Of a stretch of 51,146 bases of DNA, positions 1-9,822 are shown piece after piece (the stretch's first letter is position 1; each line of letters begins with the position of its first letter). The DNA comes from Gammaproteobacteria bacterium. Lineage in GTDB: Bacteria; Pseudomonadota; Gammaproteobacteria; Pseudomonadales; PIVM01. The position numbers and the translations under genes are program-made. Location: assembly GCA_003353945.1 (NCBI GenBank), contig PIVM01000026.1, positions 1-51,146 on the forward strand, written 5' to 3'. The notes below the pieces were generated by a model. That model saw nothing but the letters and a program-made list of their open reading frames with translations, searched no databases and was not told the DNA's origin.

Positions 1-83
1 TCGAAATTTATCGACTATTTTACGTCAATCCACTATTAATAGGGAAAACTTCGACCATGGAATCTCGATTAATTTTAGTGATT

Positions 84-1253
84 TCAGGGGGTTATCATTT
101 CTCGGTCAGGCACTATATAACTTAAATATCGACCATCTGGGGACCAACTGCTTTTAATCAACGAATTAGAGAATGGCCTTCCCTGCAAATCCATTTCTGG
201 CCAGTAAGATGATACAAAGGGGTGTGAGTTAACTTTTTGCGCTATCGTATCTGGCCTGACCAGATATAGGTCTGATTGTTGATCATATTCACACCCATCA
301 CAGGATTGCACAGTAAAGGCCAACTGCTGCTGTACTGGAGACCAAGCAAGTCTCATAACTTCTGGGAGAGAGCCAGAGTCTTCGTGGAGAAAGACCTGTG
401 TTATTATTTGGTGCTGATCACCTTGTGGGCTCACCATATATATCGCTGAGCCATTTTCAATTTCAGTGTTTGAAGCCTCGCCTATGTAGGCCAACCACTG
501 ACTATCCACCGACCAGTCAAATCCTTCCACGCCACCGATAGCTCTGTGCATCGACACAGGTTGTGTAACACCGGTCGCCAATTCATGGACATATAATGCT
601 TCGTCAGCATCCGTTATTTTTGCAACATAAGCCACAAATTGCCCGCTTGGTGACCATCGCGGTGTCTCTGTTACAATTTGACCTGCGGTCGACAATGCTT
701 CAGGCACTAATGAGGATATTTTGTTTTTGTAATAACGGGTGCCCACCCGATAGACAAAATTATCGCCGTCCGGTGCCCATACCAAGCCTGTTCCGATAAA
801 AGCAGGTACAAGCACTTGCCCCTGCACATCGATAATCATCAATTCATCCCCACTACCACATTGGTTTATGACAGCCAGATAGGCACTGTTCTGGGACCAG
901 ACTTGCGATTCATAATGATCGGATTCTGCGCATGTATTGACTGCTTCGCTACCCGTATCCACATGCCTGATAACCAAATCGCTATCATCATAAGAACCAT
1001 CTACGTCTCTTGCGGTGGCAACATATTGACGATCCGGAGAAATCAAAGATCCGTGATAATATGCAACAGGAGGAACAGGAGGGGACCATATTGCCTCACT
1101 CGACACCGATTCACCCGTCCTCGATTGGCTGTCAATTGTCTTGTAGAGATTATCGTATCCTTCGTAAAACAACTCTCGCGGCTCATCTTCGGGTAAACAA
1201 CCTGAGATCAATACAAGAAAGCTAAGCCCAAAGGCAGATAGTAGATATCGCAT
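84..1253 (-). CDS. Beta-propeller lipoprotein (TolB/PD40-like)
   Basis: Predicted outer-membrane or periplasm-anchored lipoprotein of 389 residues. The start chosen is the ATG at 1253: an AAGGAG ribosome site lies just upstream and the protein then opens with a hydrophobic signal ending in a lipobox (LISGC, Cys19). A longer frame to 1313 has no such support. The mature part holds seven variants of the W-S-P-D-G type PD40/WD40-like motif (for example APDG, SPSG, SPDG), which fits one complete seven-bladed propeller as in TolB-type proteins. Such domains usually bind proteins or glycans; no catalytic signature is visible. It stands alone on its strand, so context gives no specific role. Fold assignment is fairly sure, function unknown. 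Confidence 0.8.
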   Translation of the reverse strand: MRYLLSAFGLSFLVLISGCLPEDEPRELFYEGYDNLYKTIDSQSRTGESVSSEAIWSPPVPPVAYYHGSLISPDRQYVATARDVDGSYDDSDLVIRHVDTGSEAVNTCAESDHYESQVWSQNSAYLAVINQCGSGDELMIIDVQGQVLVPAFIGTGLVWAPDGDNFVYRVGTRYYKNKISSLVPEALSTAGQIVTETPRWSPSGQFVAYVAKITDADEALYVHELATGVTQPVSMHRAIGGVEGFDWSVDSQWLAYIGEASNTEIENGSAIYMVSPQGDQHQIITQVFLHEDSGSLPEVMRLAWSPVQQQLAFTVQSCDGCEYDQQSDLYLVRPDTIAQKVNSHPFVSSYWPEMDLQGRPFSNSLIKSSWSPDGRYLSYIVPDREMITP

Positions 1254-1388
1254 GACAAACTCCTTTTGATAGTTATCGCTGTTGTTAGTTATTATCTGTT
1301 CGCCTAATACCACAATGAGACAGAATGTAAATAAACAATTTTTTTGGGATTATTACTCTGTTTGAAAATGAAATGGTTCAAGAAACCC

Positions 1389-1403
1389 GCAGGCAAAGCC
1401 TGC
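1389..1403 (-). terminator. Candidate terminator of the LLM oxidoreductase gene
   Basis: A perfect stem GCAGGC-AAA-GCCTGC lies 24 bases past the stop codon of the minus-strand gene ending at 1427. The minus-strand sequence beyond it is only moderately T-rich (GGGTTTCTTG), so it is a weaker intrinsic terminator than the others in this window. Confidence 0.55.
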
Positions 1404-1426
1404 AGGTCAGAACTTGATTGGCCGTA

Positions 1427-2452
1427 TTAAAGCACCGCCTCTGCCAACAGTTGCATATTGGCGCGTGTCACCTCCTCACCATACGGACTAACGCCCATCA
1501 TCAACGTCGTCACTGAAGATTTCTTCCAATCCTGCAGCCGCTCCTTGATACGATCAGCGGGACCACACAGCGATATTTCATCTGCCAGCGCATCCGGTAC
1601 GGCCATCGCGGCCTCATGCTGACCTTTTTCATAAAATACATTCTGTATTTCTTCTGCGGCATCACCAAAACCCATTCTGCCCATCAGATTCTTATGAAAG
1701 TTATCACTTTTTGCGCCCATGCCCCCCAAGTACAAGGACAGCATGTATTTCACCGGCAGTAAGGCTTCGTCAAGATTATCGTTAACATTAAAGTTAACCA
1801 TGGCGCAAATTTCAAAATCAGATTTCCCTTTTGCGGCCGACAAACTTTCATCGAATATATCCATCCGATAGGGTGAGACAAAAATCGGTAACCAACCATC
1901 AAACTCAGTCGCCGCCAGCTGTATATTTTTAGGTCCTTCAGCTCCCAGAAATACCGGAATCTTTTTACGCAAAGGGTGTGTAATCGACTTCAACGGTTTA
2001 CCCAAACCCATACCGCCCTGCAATGGCAGCTGATATTGATTACCATCGATTTCTACCGGTGCTTCACGGGCAATCACCTGGCGAAAAATATTAATCCATT
2101 CTCTTGTGCGTTCCAAAGGACGATTAAATGGCTGACCGTACCAGCCTTCAACCACCTGAGGTCCTGACACACCAACGCCCAGACACAAACGACCATTGGA
2201 GATGTGATCCAGCGTTAGAGCTGACATAGCAGCGCACGCCGGTGTACGGCCTGATAACTGCATCACACCTGTGCAGCATTTTATTTTGCTGGTGTGGGAT
2301 GCAATAGCAGCCAACGGCGTCAGCGCATCGGAGCCATACGCTTCTGCCGTCCACACGGAACCAAACCCCAAGGACTCAGCTTCCTGCGCCAATTCAATAT
2401 AATTGGGCAAAGGGTCGCGCTGCCAGTAGCCTTCATGTAAGCCTAATTTCAT
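1427..2452 (-). CDS. Luciferase-like (LLM class) flavin/F420-dependent oxidoreductase
   Basis: A 341-residue protein of the bacterial luciferase-like TIM-barrel family. The N-terminal MKLGLHEGYW, the segment GFGSVWTAEAYGSDALTPLAAIA and the later RLCLGVGVSGPQ are typical of the LLM oxidoreductases usually annotated as F420-dependent. These enzymes use reduced F420 or FMN to act on small organic substrates; neither cofactor nor substrate can be decided here. No flavin reductase or F420 biosynthesis gene is adjacent. The gene diverges from aroF across about 300 bases and is followed by a hairpin. Family assignment is secure, the cofactor is open because F420 is uncommon in gammaproteobacteria. 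Confidence 0.85.
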   Translation of the reverse strand: MKLGLHEGYWQRDPLPNYIELAQEAESLGFGSVWTAEAYGSDALTPLAAIASHTSKIKCCTGVMQLSGRTPACAAMSALTLDHISNGRLCLGVGVSGPQVVEGWYGQPFNRPLERTREWINIFRQVIAREAPVEIDGNQYQLPLQGGMGLGKPLKSITHPLRKKIPVFLGAEGPKNIQLAATEFDGWLPIFVSPYRMDIFDESLSAAKGKSDFEICAMVNFNVNDNLDEALLPVKYMLSLYLGGMGAKSDNFHKNLMGRMGFGDAAEEIQNVFYEKGQHEAAMAVPDALADEISLCGPADRIKERLQDWKKSSVTTLMMGVSPYGEEVTRANMQLLAEAVL

Positions 2453-2750
2453 AAATTATCTCCGTCGATCAGCATTTGTAGCTTGGTCGTCATTATGGCG
2501 ATAGACGCTCGCAAAAACCATGACATTTCTGATCAAAACACTCTGATTTAAACCCTCAAACGGGTATCTCTGATTGCTTTTGTTATACCAATCCTGCCAG
2601 AAACAACATTATCTCCTTCATCGCAATATCAGAAAGACCACATAAAACTGTCAGTAACGAAAACTGAAGCCTATTGACCTAGGTATTATTAAGTGCGATG
2701 TTTCATTACCTAATTGTAAGCAACCGGTTTTTGACAGGATAAGATAAACC

Positions 2751-3818
2751 ATGACCGACCCAGTAATTGACAATATTAACGTAAACTCCCAGCAACTATT
2801 AATTACGCCGGATCAGCTAAAAAAAACCCTGCCAGAATCAGCTGCGGCGCGCAAGACCACCGTTGAGGCTCGCTCAGCGGTAGAGAACATCCTGAATCGC
2901 AAAGATCACCGTTTATTCGCTGTGGTTGGCCCCTGCTCTATTCACGATACTGAAGCCGCTATGGACTACGCCAAGCGTTTAAAAAAACTCGCCGACGAGA
3001 TAAACGATACCTTGCTTGTTGTAATGCGCGTCTATTTTGAAAAACCACGTACTACCGTCGGCTGGAAGGGTTTGATTAATGATCCCTATTTGGATGATTC
3101 CTTCAACATCCAGGAAGGTTTGCATATCGGACGTAAGCTGCTTCTGGATATCGCAGAATTAGGCCTACCCACGTCAACAGAAGCGCTGGATCCAATCTCG
3201 CCCCAATATCTGCAAGATGTTATTTGTTGGTCTGCCATCGGCGCTCGCACAACCGAGTCACAAACTCACCGGGAAATGGCCAGCGGCCTGTCATCGCCGG
3301 TCGGCTTTAAAAACGGCACAGATGGAGGCCTGGACGTTGCCATTAATGCACTGCAATCAGTTGCAAATCCGCATCGGTTTCTTGGAATCAACAGCAAAGG
3401 ACAAGTATCGATCATTCATACCAAAGGAAATCCCAATGGGCATATTGTACTTCGTGGCGGCAGTAACGGCCCTAACTACGATTCAGTCAATGTCGCACTA
3501 TGTGAGCAAACAATGGAAAAAGCCGGAATTTCATCAAATATTATGATTGATTGCAGTCACGCCAATTCCAATAAAGATCCGGCAAGACAACCCTTGATCA
3601 TGGATAATGTAAGCAATCAGATTTTGGAAGGAAACCAATCCATTGTTGGTCTGATGGTTGAAAGCAACATAGGCTGGGGCAATCAGCCAGATAGTAATGA
3701 CAAGCTCAAATACGGCATCTCCATTACCGATGCCTGCATTGACTGGGATACAACTGAAAAATCACTAAGATCGATGTATCAAAAGCTAAAAGGTGTATTG
3801 CCCTTGAGAAGAGCATAA
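2751..3818 (+). CDS. aroF: 3-deoxy-7-phosphoheptulonate (DAHP) synthase, class I
   Basis: Catalyses the first step of the shikimate pathway, condensing phosphoenolpyruvate with erythrose 4-phosphate. The 355-residue protein shows the class I signatures GPCSIHD, MRVYFEKPRTTVGWKG, GARTTESQTHRE and the metal-site region IDCSHANSNKD. Residues such as LLITPDQLK near the N-terminus and EALDPISPQYL resemble the AroF (tyrosine-sensitive) branch more than AroG, so aroF is the better symbol; feedback specificity cannot be proved by eye. The gene stands alone. Its 3' end faces a riboswitch-led transcription unit on the other strand (see 3961-4093), which could run antisense into it. Confidence 0.93.
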   Translation: MTDPVIDNINVNSQQLLITPDQLKKTLPESAAARKTTVEARSAVENILNRKDHRLFAVVGPCSIHDTEAAMDYAKRLKKLADEINDTLLVVMRVYFEKPRTTVGWKGLINDPYLDDSFNIQEGLHIGRKLLLDIAELGLPTSTEALDPISPQYLQDVICWSAIGARTTESQTHREMASGLSSPVGFKNGTDGGLDVAINALQSVANPHRFLGINSKGQVSIIHTKGNPNGHIVLRGGSNGPNYDSVNVALCEQTMEKAGISSNIMIDCSHANSNKDPARQPLIMDNVSNQILEGNQSIVGLMVESNIGWGNQPDSNDKLKYGISITDACIDWDTTEKSLRSMYQKLKGVLPLRRA

Positions 3819-3883
3819 GCATCCCCGGGCAAAAGCAAGGGCCTTCTATCTCGTTTGATGCAAGAAAACCAAATAAAACGCAC

Positions 3884-3911
3884 CAATTAACCTGAAAAAA
3901 CAGGTTAATTG
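3884..3911 (-). terminator. Perfect hairpin downstream of the riboswitch / aroF
   Basis: An 11-base perfect inverted repeat (CAATTAACCTG and its complement) with a six-base homopolymer loop. On the minus strand it lies about 50 bases past the riboswitch aptamer and is followed by the moderately T-rich GTGCGTTTTATTT, so it could be the riboswitch's intrinsic terminator. On the plus strand it lies 66 bases after the aroF stop but lacks a U-tract. Confidence 0.55.
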
Positions 3912-3960
3912 ATACTGATCTCAGAGACGGAATATGTAGGGGACCCAATATTGGGCATAT

Positions 3961-4056
3961 TCACTTAGGTAATCCCGCTGCCATAGAGATTAATCTCCTT
4001 AGGCCGGTAACTTTGCGTACCCACACTTTCATGTACGGTTGCCTTTATCTGTGACC
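3961..4056 (-). ncRNA. Cyclic-di-GMP-I (GEMM-I) riboswitch aptamer
   Basis: Read on the minus strand, the segment carries the recognisable core of the GEMM-I aptamer: an opening TCAC paired with a closing GTGA, a first arm capped by a GAAA tetraloop (4027-4030), the invariant ACGCAAAG, then CCGGCCTAAG and ATGGCAGCGGGATTACC. CCTAAG (3998-4003) and TATGG (3981-3985), closed by a GAGATTAATCTC stem, form the classical 11-nucleotide receptor for a GAAA tetraloop, as in known c-di-GMP-I structures. A near-consensus promoter lies directly upstream and a strong hairpin about 50 bases downstream. The oddity is that no sense-strand gene follows: the next thing downstream is the 3' end of aroF in antisense orientation. 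Aptamer identity is very likely; its regulatory target is unknown. Confidence 0.92.
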
Positions 4057-4064
4057 TGTATCTA

Positions 4065-4093
4065 ACTATAGCCACACTTTTTTAATGTGACAA
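4065..4093 (-). promoter_or_regulatory. Sigma70 promoter of the riboswitch RNA
   Basis: Minus-strand -35 TTGTCA (4088-4093), exactly 17 bases, then -10 TATAGT (4065-4070). Transcription would start around 4058, directly at the first base-paired element of the aptamer, which is the arrangement expected of a genuine riboswitch leader. Confidence 0.75.
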
Positions 4094-4392
4094 GGATCGC
4101 AGTTCATTTTCTCCATTAACCCAATCAATAAATGGTTTTCTGGACTTCACAAGAATAAGAGTTCTGTTTAGGAGTTCCATAAACTCGTCAAACAATTCTT
4201 CGGTAAGGAAAAATATGGAGATGTAATAATAAATTTCAAACAAGCAGGTCAAACGGGGATAAACAACCTTCGTTTATTTACTATCGGTTATAGCTCAGTG
4301 AGCATAATCGTAACAAGCTGCAGGCGAGAAAATAAACCTAATCACTGAAGCCTATACACAGAACTAAACGACCATTAGCAGTCTTTTCAGAC
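4094..4392. other. Intergenic stretch, no gene seen
   Basis: About 300 AT-rich bases between the riboswitch promoter and the terminator of the TetR gene. No convincing reading frame, RNA gene or repeat is visible. Confidence 0.5.
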
Positions 4393-4418
4393 AAAAAAAT
4401 CCCGCCATCAGGCGGGAA
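4393..4418 (-). terminator. Intrinsic terminator of the TetR gene
   Basis: CCCGCC-ATCA-GGCGGG hairpin starting 26 bases after the stop of the minus-strand TetR gene; on that strand it is followed by a run of seven T. It would also insulate the riboswitch unit from TetR read-through. Confidence 0.85.
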
Positions 4419-4442
4419 TTATTAATTTTTTTATAACAGCAC

Positions 4443-5024
4443 TTAAGCAACAGCTTTCATCGCAGTACTAATTATGGACATTATTTCTTTCTTATCTGGG
4501 TTCTGTTTGGAGCGCACAGTAAGCCCTCCCATCACCACCAATAAAAAACTTGCTATATGATTGCAGTCAGTGGTCATGCTGATCAACCCCATCTTCTGAG
4601 CATCTTTCATGCGAGCAGCTATCATCTTTTCTAATTCATTTTGTTTTTTAGCTGCTAAACGCGCTAGTTTTGGCTCCGTATGACTGAGTTCATTCAGGGA
4701 ATTGAACAACAGACAGCCGTTGGCAATCTGTTTTTTTGACGATTTTTGATAACGCACCGTTAAAAACTGATAGATAGCCTCAAGCGGATCCTCAATAGTC
4801 AACAGGGTTGAAGAAGCATGCTGATCGATCATCTGCTCATAACGTGACAGTACAGTTTTAAACAAACTTTCTTTATCTCCAAAAGAAGAATATAAACTGC
4901 CCCGATTAATGCCCATCGTATCCAGAAGCTTCTGAATTGAGCTGGCTTCATATCCCTCACGCCAGAACTGCTCCATTGCCGCATTGATTGCAACATCTTT
5001 ATCAAATTCTAATGGTCTAGCCAT
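4443..5024 (-). CDS. TetR/AcrR-family transcriptional regulator
   Basis: A 193-residue repressor-type regulator. Residues about 8-55 form the TetR helix-turn-helix (FDKDVAINAAMEQFWREGYE..., then GINRGSLYSSFGDKESLF), and the rest is a helical ligand-binding domain containing a CLLFNS segment typical of the TetR_C subfamily found next to oxidoreductases and transporters. GAGG lies seven bases ahead of the ATG. It is a single gene with its own terminator. Neighbouring genes are housekeeping, so the regulated target is not evident; the gene may control itself or a distant locus. Confidence 0.88.
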   Translation of the reverse strand: MARPLEFDKDVAINAAMEQFWREGYEASSIQKLLDTMGINRGSLYSSFGDKESLFKTVLSRYEQMIDQHASSTLLTIEDPLEAIYQFLTVRYQKSSKKQIANGCLLFNSLNELSHTEPKLARLAAKKQNELEKMIAARMKDAQKMGLISMTTDCNHIASFLLVVMGGLTVRSKQNPDKKEIMSIISTAMKAVA

Positions 5025-5209
5025 TTTACTACCTCATTTGATTTCCATTTTGACAAGGGAAGTAATTCTAACGCAAATGCTATGCAGATGCCTTTAATTT
5101 TTGGTTAATTAGTCAAAAATCGAGCTGCAACAAACTAACTATACGGTGTTAACAAATACATGAATAACAAACGATTAGAGGAAATACTCAGAAACCACCT
5201 GAATAAAAC

Positions 5210-5788
5210 CTAAGCGTACGCATTAGACCGGTCAGTATGATCGGTAATATCCCTAACGCCTTTTAACTGAGGAAGCTGATCAACTAAAGTTTTTTCTACG
5301 CCATTTTTTAAGGTCGCATCGACCATTCCACACCCCTGGCAACCGCCACCAAATTGCAATACCGCAATATTATCCTCGGTGATTTCGATTAATGACACCT
5401 CTCCCCCATGGGAAGCCAGGCTCGGGTTAACCTCATTATAAAGTACATAGTTAACACGATCTTCCAAGGTGCTGTCTGCGCTTACTTGAGGCATTTTTGA
5501 ATTGGGTGCTTTGATGGTTAGCTGTCCGCCAAAACGATCCTCTGAATAATCTACCACAGCATCTTCTAGAAAAGGTATGCTTCGACCGTCATAATAAGCC
5601 GTAATTTCACCATAAACCTTTTTCTCATCGCCTTCCTGAATATCTGACTCTCTGCAATAGGCTACGCAGGTTTCGGCCCTTGGTGTGCCGGGTGAATTAA
5701 TAAAAATCCGGATGCCAATGACATCGTCCTCCTGTTTCGCCAGTAGTCCTTTTAGATAGTCCAATGCAGAATTTGTAACGGTTATCAT
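5210..5788 (-). CDS. nfuA: Fe/S biogenesis protein NfuA
   Basis: Carrier that delivers 4Fe-4S clusters to apo-enzymes. The 192-residue length with the start at 5788 matches E. coli NfuA (191); an upstream extension to 5824 lacks homologous character. The N-terminal half is the degenerate A-type (HesB-like) domain ([20 protein letters not shown]), the C-terminal half the NifU-like thioredoxin-fold domain with the cluster-binding CXXC in [16 protein letters not shown]. The gene diverges from metH. NfuA serves stress-tolerant cluster assembly, and several client-type Fe-S proteins (CysI, ETF-quinone oxidoreductase, the molybdoenzyme subunits) lie in this window, though no direct link is shown. 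Confidence 0.95.
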   Translation of the reverse strand: MITVTNSALDYLKGLLAKQEDDVIGIRIFINSPGTPRAETCVAYCRESDIQEGDEKKVYGEITAYYDGRSIPFLEDAVVDYSEDRFGGQLTIKAPNSKMPQVSADSTLEDRVNYVLYNEVNPSLASHGGEVSLIEITEDNIAVLQFGGGCQGCGMVDATLKNGVEKTLVDQLPQLKGVRDITDHTDRSNAYA

Positions 5789-5944
5789 GCGTATTTTCTC
5801 ATTTCCAGTTGGGACATTGCCCAATATTATACTAAATTACTTGGGTTTAGGCGATACCTACATTCACCCCCCATCCATCTGATGAATTTGCTACAATACA
5901 CAGCTTTAATTTTTCATCATCCATACCTCACCCAAGGATACCCA

Positions 5945-8900
5945 ATGAACGATAGGTCTGTACGAATTGATCAACTCTCTAACGCTCTTGAGCAACGTAT
6001 CATGCTGCTGGATGGGGCAATGGGTACCATGATACAAACTTATCGGCTTGAGGAAGCCGATTATCGCGGCGATCGGTTTTCCGGCTATCACAAAGATATT
6101 AAGGGCAATAATGACCTATTGTCATTGACTCAAGCTCATATTATCCGAGAAATTCATCTCGCGTATTTACGAGCCGGTGCGGATATTATTGAAACCAACA
6201 CATTTAACGCCACTCGCGCGTCATTATCGGACTACGATATGCCGGAGCTGGCCAAGGAAATCAATGTCACTTCAGCCCAACTGGCCCGCCAGGCTGCTGA
6301 CCAGGTGACGGCGGAAAACCCTTCCAAACCGCGTTTTGTCGCTGGGGTCATTGGCCCCACCAGCAAGGGCGCCTGCACGATCTGTGATGTGAATAACCCT
6401 GCTGCACGAAATATTACGTTTGACCAACTGGTTAGCGATTATACAGAAGCAACGGCAGGACTGGTCGAAGGTGGCGTCGATATTATTTTAATCGAAACGG
6501 TGTTCGATACATTAAATGCGAAGGCGGCCATTTATGCCGTACAAGAATATTTCGATAACAATGATATTCAATTGCCCATCATGATATCGGGTACGATTAC
6601 TGACAAGAGTGGTCGCACAATGACCGGACAAACCGTGGAAGCCTTCTGGAATTCACTTCGCCATGCAAAGCCAATCAGTATCGGGCTAAACTGCGCGCTT
6701 GGTGCTGAGGAGCTTCGCCCTTACATTGAAGAGCTGTCACGCGTTGCAGACTGTTATATCAGCAGTCACCCAAACGCAGGTCTGCCCAACGAACTCGGTG
6801 GATTCGATGAAACACCTGAAAACATGGCCAATATCATTGCCGATTTTGCCGGCAATGGCTTGTTGAATATTGTCGGTGGCTGCTGTGGGACTAACCCTGC
6901 CTATATTCAAGCTATGAGTGAAGCCGTCAGGAACATCCCTCCGCGCCAACGCCCGTCAATCAAACCTGCTTGTCGGCTTAGCGGACTGGAACCTTTTAAT
7001 ATCGACGAACAAACGCTCTTCGTGAATATCGGTGAACGCTGTAATGTGACCGGTTCGGCTCGTTTCAAGCGTTTGATCCTGGAAGGCAATTACGATACCT
7101 CACTGGAAATCGCACAGCAGCAGGTAGAAGCGGGTGCTCAGATTGTTGATGTCAATATGGACGAAGGCATGCTGGATGCCCAAAAAGCCATGACGCATTT
7201 CCTGAATCTGTTAGCACTGGAACCCACAACCGCCGTCGCCCCACTGATGATCGACTCGTCGAAATGGGACGTTATTGAAGCCGGTTTGAAGTGTGTTCAA
7301 GGAAAATCCGTCGTTAACTCCATAAGCCTCAAAGAAGGTGAGGACGAATTTAAACAAAAAGCCAAACAATGTCTGCGCTATGGTGCAGCCATTATTGTTA
7401 TGGCCTTTGATGAGTCTGGGCAAGCTGACACACAGGCGCGCAAAGAAGAAATCTGTCAACGCTCCTATGATATTTTAGTGAATGAGGTCGGTTTTCCTGC
7501 ACAAGACATTATCTTTGACCCCAATATTTTTGCTGTCGCCACCGGCATTGAAGAGCACAACAACTACGCACTGGATTTTATCAATGCATGCCGCTTTATC
7601 AAAACTCAACTGCCACAAGCGCTGATTTCTGGAGGAGTGAGTAATGTCTCATTTTCTTTCCGTGGCAATAACACCGTGCGTGAGGCCATACACTCTGTCT
7701 TCTTATACCACGCCATCAAAGCTGGTCTTGATATGGGTATTGTCAACGCGTCCCAGTTGGCCGTCTACGATGATCTGCCGGATGAATTGCGTAACGCTGT
7801 CGAAGATGTGATATTAAACCGTTCCCCGGAAGCGACCGACAATCTGTTATCAATTTCAGAAAATTACAAACAAGATGGCAGTACTTCAACAGCCAAAACA
7901 GAAGAAAAAGCCTGGCGACAATGGCCCGCAAACAAACGGATTGAGCACGCGCTAGTCAAAGGTATCACTCAGTATATTGTAGAAGATACTGAAGAGGCCA
8001 GACAGCAAGCAGAGCGCCCTATTCATGTTATCGAAGGCCCCTTGATGGATGGCATGAATGTCGTCGGTGACCTGTTTGGTGAAGGAAAAATGTTTCTTCC
8101 ACAAGTGGTAAAAAGTGCCCGTGTGATGAAGCAGGCAGTGGCGTATTTGATGCCCTATGTCGAAGAGGAAAAAGAAGACGGTGCCGCCAGCTCCAATGGA
8201 AAGATCCTTATGGCGACAGTCAAAGGGGATGTGCATGATATTGGCAAAAATATTGTGAGTGTCGTACTGCAGTGCAACAATTTTGAAATCATCGACATGG
8301 GGGTAATGGTGCCCTGTGAGGATATCCTTAAAAAAGCCAAGGAAGAAAATGTTGATATTATCGGTTTAAGCGGTCTGATCACACCGTCTCTCGATGAAAT
8401 GGTCCACATTGCCAAGGAAATGCAGCGCCAATCGATTTCAATCCCTGTCATGATCGGTGGGGCTACTACGTCCAAAGCCCATACAGCCATTAAGATTGAA
8501 CCGGCCTATTCAAAAGATATTACGGTCTATGTTCCCGACGCCTCTCGCAGCGTGTCAGTGGCAGCCAAATTGCTTAACAAGGAATCCAAAAAACAGTTTA
8601 TACAGGACACTCAACAGCAATACCATCAGCTCAGAGAACGGTACGCAAAGCGATCAGCCAACAGGCGCTTGCTCAGTTATGTCGATGCGGTGAAGAACAA
8701 ACAGCCGTTGGATTGGTCAAACTATCAGCCACCAAAACCTGAGTTTATCGGCACGAAAGTCTTTGATGATTACCCTCTGCAAGAACTGGTTAATCTGATC
8801 GACTGGACACCCTTTTTCCTGACCTGGGATCTAGCCGGCAAATATCCCGATATATTGAGTAATGACGTAATCGGAAAGCAGGCCAGCACTTTATTTGATG

Positions 8901-9649
8901 ACGCCAAACAAATGCTGGACGAGCTGATTGAGAAACGATTGATCCGGGCAAGTGCTGCTATTGGTTTCTGGCCTGCCAATCAGATCAATGACGATGACAT
9001 TGAACTCTACAAAGATGATGAACGTAACGAGACAATCGCCACCCTATATCAAATAAGGCAACAGGCGGAAAAACCAGACGGCAAACCCAATTTGTCGCTG
9101 GCAGATTTCATTGCACCAAAAGACCAAGATATTGGTGATTATGTCGGTGGTTTTGTTTGCACTGCGGGAATCGGTGTCGATAAATTGGTTGCTCAATATG
9201 AGCAAAACAATGATGACTATAACGCCATTATGGTCAAAGCACTGGCGGATCGACTTGCCGAAGCATTTGCCGAGCATATGCACCAGAAAGTGAGAACAAC
9301 ATTCTGGGGCTACTCGCCAAACGAAACATTAAATCATCAAGAGCTGATTAAAGAGCGGTATCAAGGCATTCGCCCTGCCGCTGGATATCCGGCATGTCCT
9401 GACCATTCTGAAAAAGATACTTTGTTCCGACTTCTTTCAGCGACGGATAATTGTGGCGTCAGCTTAACCGAACATTTCGCCATGATGCCGGCGGCTTCTG
9501 TGAGTGGACTGTATTTCTCCCATCCACAAAGCCAATATTTTGCGGTTGGCAAGATAGATAAAGACCAGGTGGAAAATCTAGCAAAAAGGAAATCAAACTC
9601 AGTGCAGGAAATTGAAAGCTGGCTTTCACCCAATTTGGCATATACATAG
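5945..9649 (+). CDS. metH: Cobalamin-dependent methionine synthase MetH
   Basis: Transfers the methyl group of 5-methyltetrahydrofolate to homocysteine through methylcobalamin. The protein is full length (1234 residues) if started at the ATG preceded by AAGGA; the upstream frame to 5882 looks non-coding. Visible in order: the homocysteine domain with zinc ligands Cys250 (GLNCALG) and Cys313-Cys314 (GGCCGTNP); the pterin domain ([22 protein letters not shown]); the cap and B12 domain with the cobalt-ligand motif DVHDIG (His764); and the C-terminal AdoMet reactivation domain with [12 protein letters not shown]. No cobalamin riboswitch is seen in the short divergent promoter region shared with nfuA. 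Confidence 0.97.
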   Translation: MNDRSVRIDQLSNALEQRIMLLDGAMGTMIQTYRLEEADYRGDRFSGYHKDIKGNNDLLSLTQAHIIREIHLAYLRAGADIIETNTFNATRASLSDYDMPELAKEINVTSAQLARQAADQVTAENPSKPRFVAGVIGPTSKGACTICDVNNPAARNITFDQLVSDYTEATAGLVEGGVDIILIETVFDTLNAKAAIYAVQEYFDNNDIQLPIMISGTITDKSGRTMTGQTVEAFWNSLRHAKPISIGLNCALGAEELRPYIEELSRVADCYISSHPNAGLPNELGGFDETPENMANIIADFAGNGLLNIVGGCCGTNPAYIQAMSEAVRNIPPRQRPSIKPACRLSGLEPFNIDEQTLFVNIGERCNVTGSARFKRLILEGNYDTSLEIAQQQVEAGAQIVDVNMDEGMLDAQKAMTHFLNLLALEPTTAVAPLMIDSSKWDVIEAGLKCVQGKSVVNSISLKEGEDEFKQKAKQCLRYGAAIIVMAFDESGQADTQARKEEICQRSYDILVNEVGFPAQDIIFDPNIFAVATGIEEHNNYALDFINACRFIKTQLPQALISGGVSNVSFSFRGNNTVREAIHSVFLYHAIKAGLDMGIVNASQLAVYDDLPDELRNAVEDVILNRSPEATDNLLSISENYKQDGSTSTAKTEEKAWRQWPANKRIEHALVKGITQYIVEDTEEARQQAERPIHVIEGPLMDGMNVVGDLFGEGKMFLPQVVKSARVMKQAVAYLMPYVEEEKEDGAASSNGKILMATVKGDVHDIGKNIVSVVLQCNNFEIIDMGVMVPCEDILKKAKEENVDIIGLSGLITPSLDEMVHIAKEMQRQSISIPVMIGGATTSKAHTAIKIEPAYSKDITVYVPDASRSVSVAAKLLNKESKKQFIQDTQQQYHQLRERYAKRSANRRLLSYVDAVKNKQPLDWSNYQPPKPEFIGTKVFDDYPLQELVNLIDWTPFFLTWDLAGKYPDILSNDVIGKQASTLFDDAKQMLDELIEKRLIRASAAIGFWPANQINDDDIELYKDDERNETIATLYQIRQQAEKPDGKPNLSLADFIAPKDQDIGDYVGGFVCTAGIGVDKLVAQYEQNNDDYNAIMVKALADRLAEAFAEHMHQKVRTTFWGYSPNETLNHQELIKERYQGIRPAAGYPACPDHSEKDTLFRLLSATDNCGVSLTEHFAMMPAASVSGLYFSHPQSQYFAVGKIDKDQVENLAKRKSNSVQEIESWLSPNLAYT

Positions 9650-9822
9650 GCACAGATAATATAGAACATTAAGGCTTACAAGTGAGTACACGTCTCGTTT
9701 GTCCTTAATATTTATAGTATGCTCTCGGCCTTTTTACGCCACTGCGACGACATCACAGTGGCCAAATAAACAACGCGGGTAGAATGCACAGTATTCTGCT
9801 CGAAACGTACAGGTTATATGTA

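Noticed and set aside
3724-3948. Minus-strand frame of 74 codons directly behind the riboswitch, starting with TTG
   Set aside because: It overlaps the hairpin and the 3' end of aroF, has no ribosome site and no family character; not accepted as the riboswitch's target gene.
4280-4320. tRNA-like stretch (GGTTATAGCTCAGTGAG)
   Set aside because: Only a D-arm-like string; no acceptor stem or T-arm sequence follows.
5825-5944. Cobalamin or SAM riboswitch ahead of metH
   Set aside because: The divergent region is only about 120-150 bases and shows none of the conserved cores.
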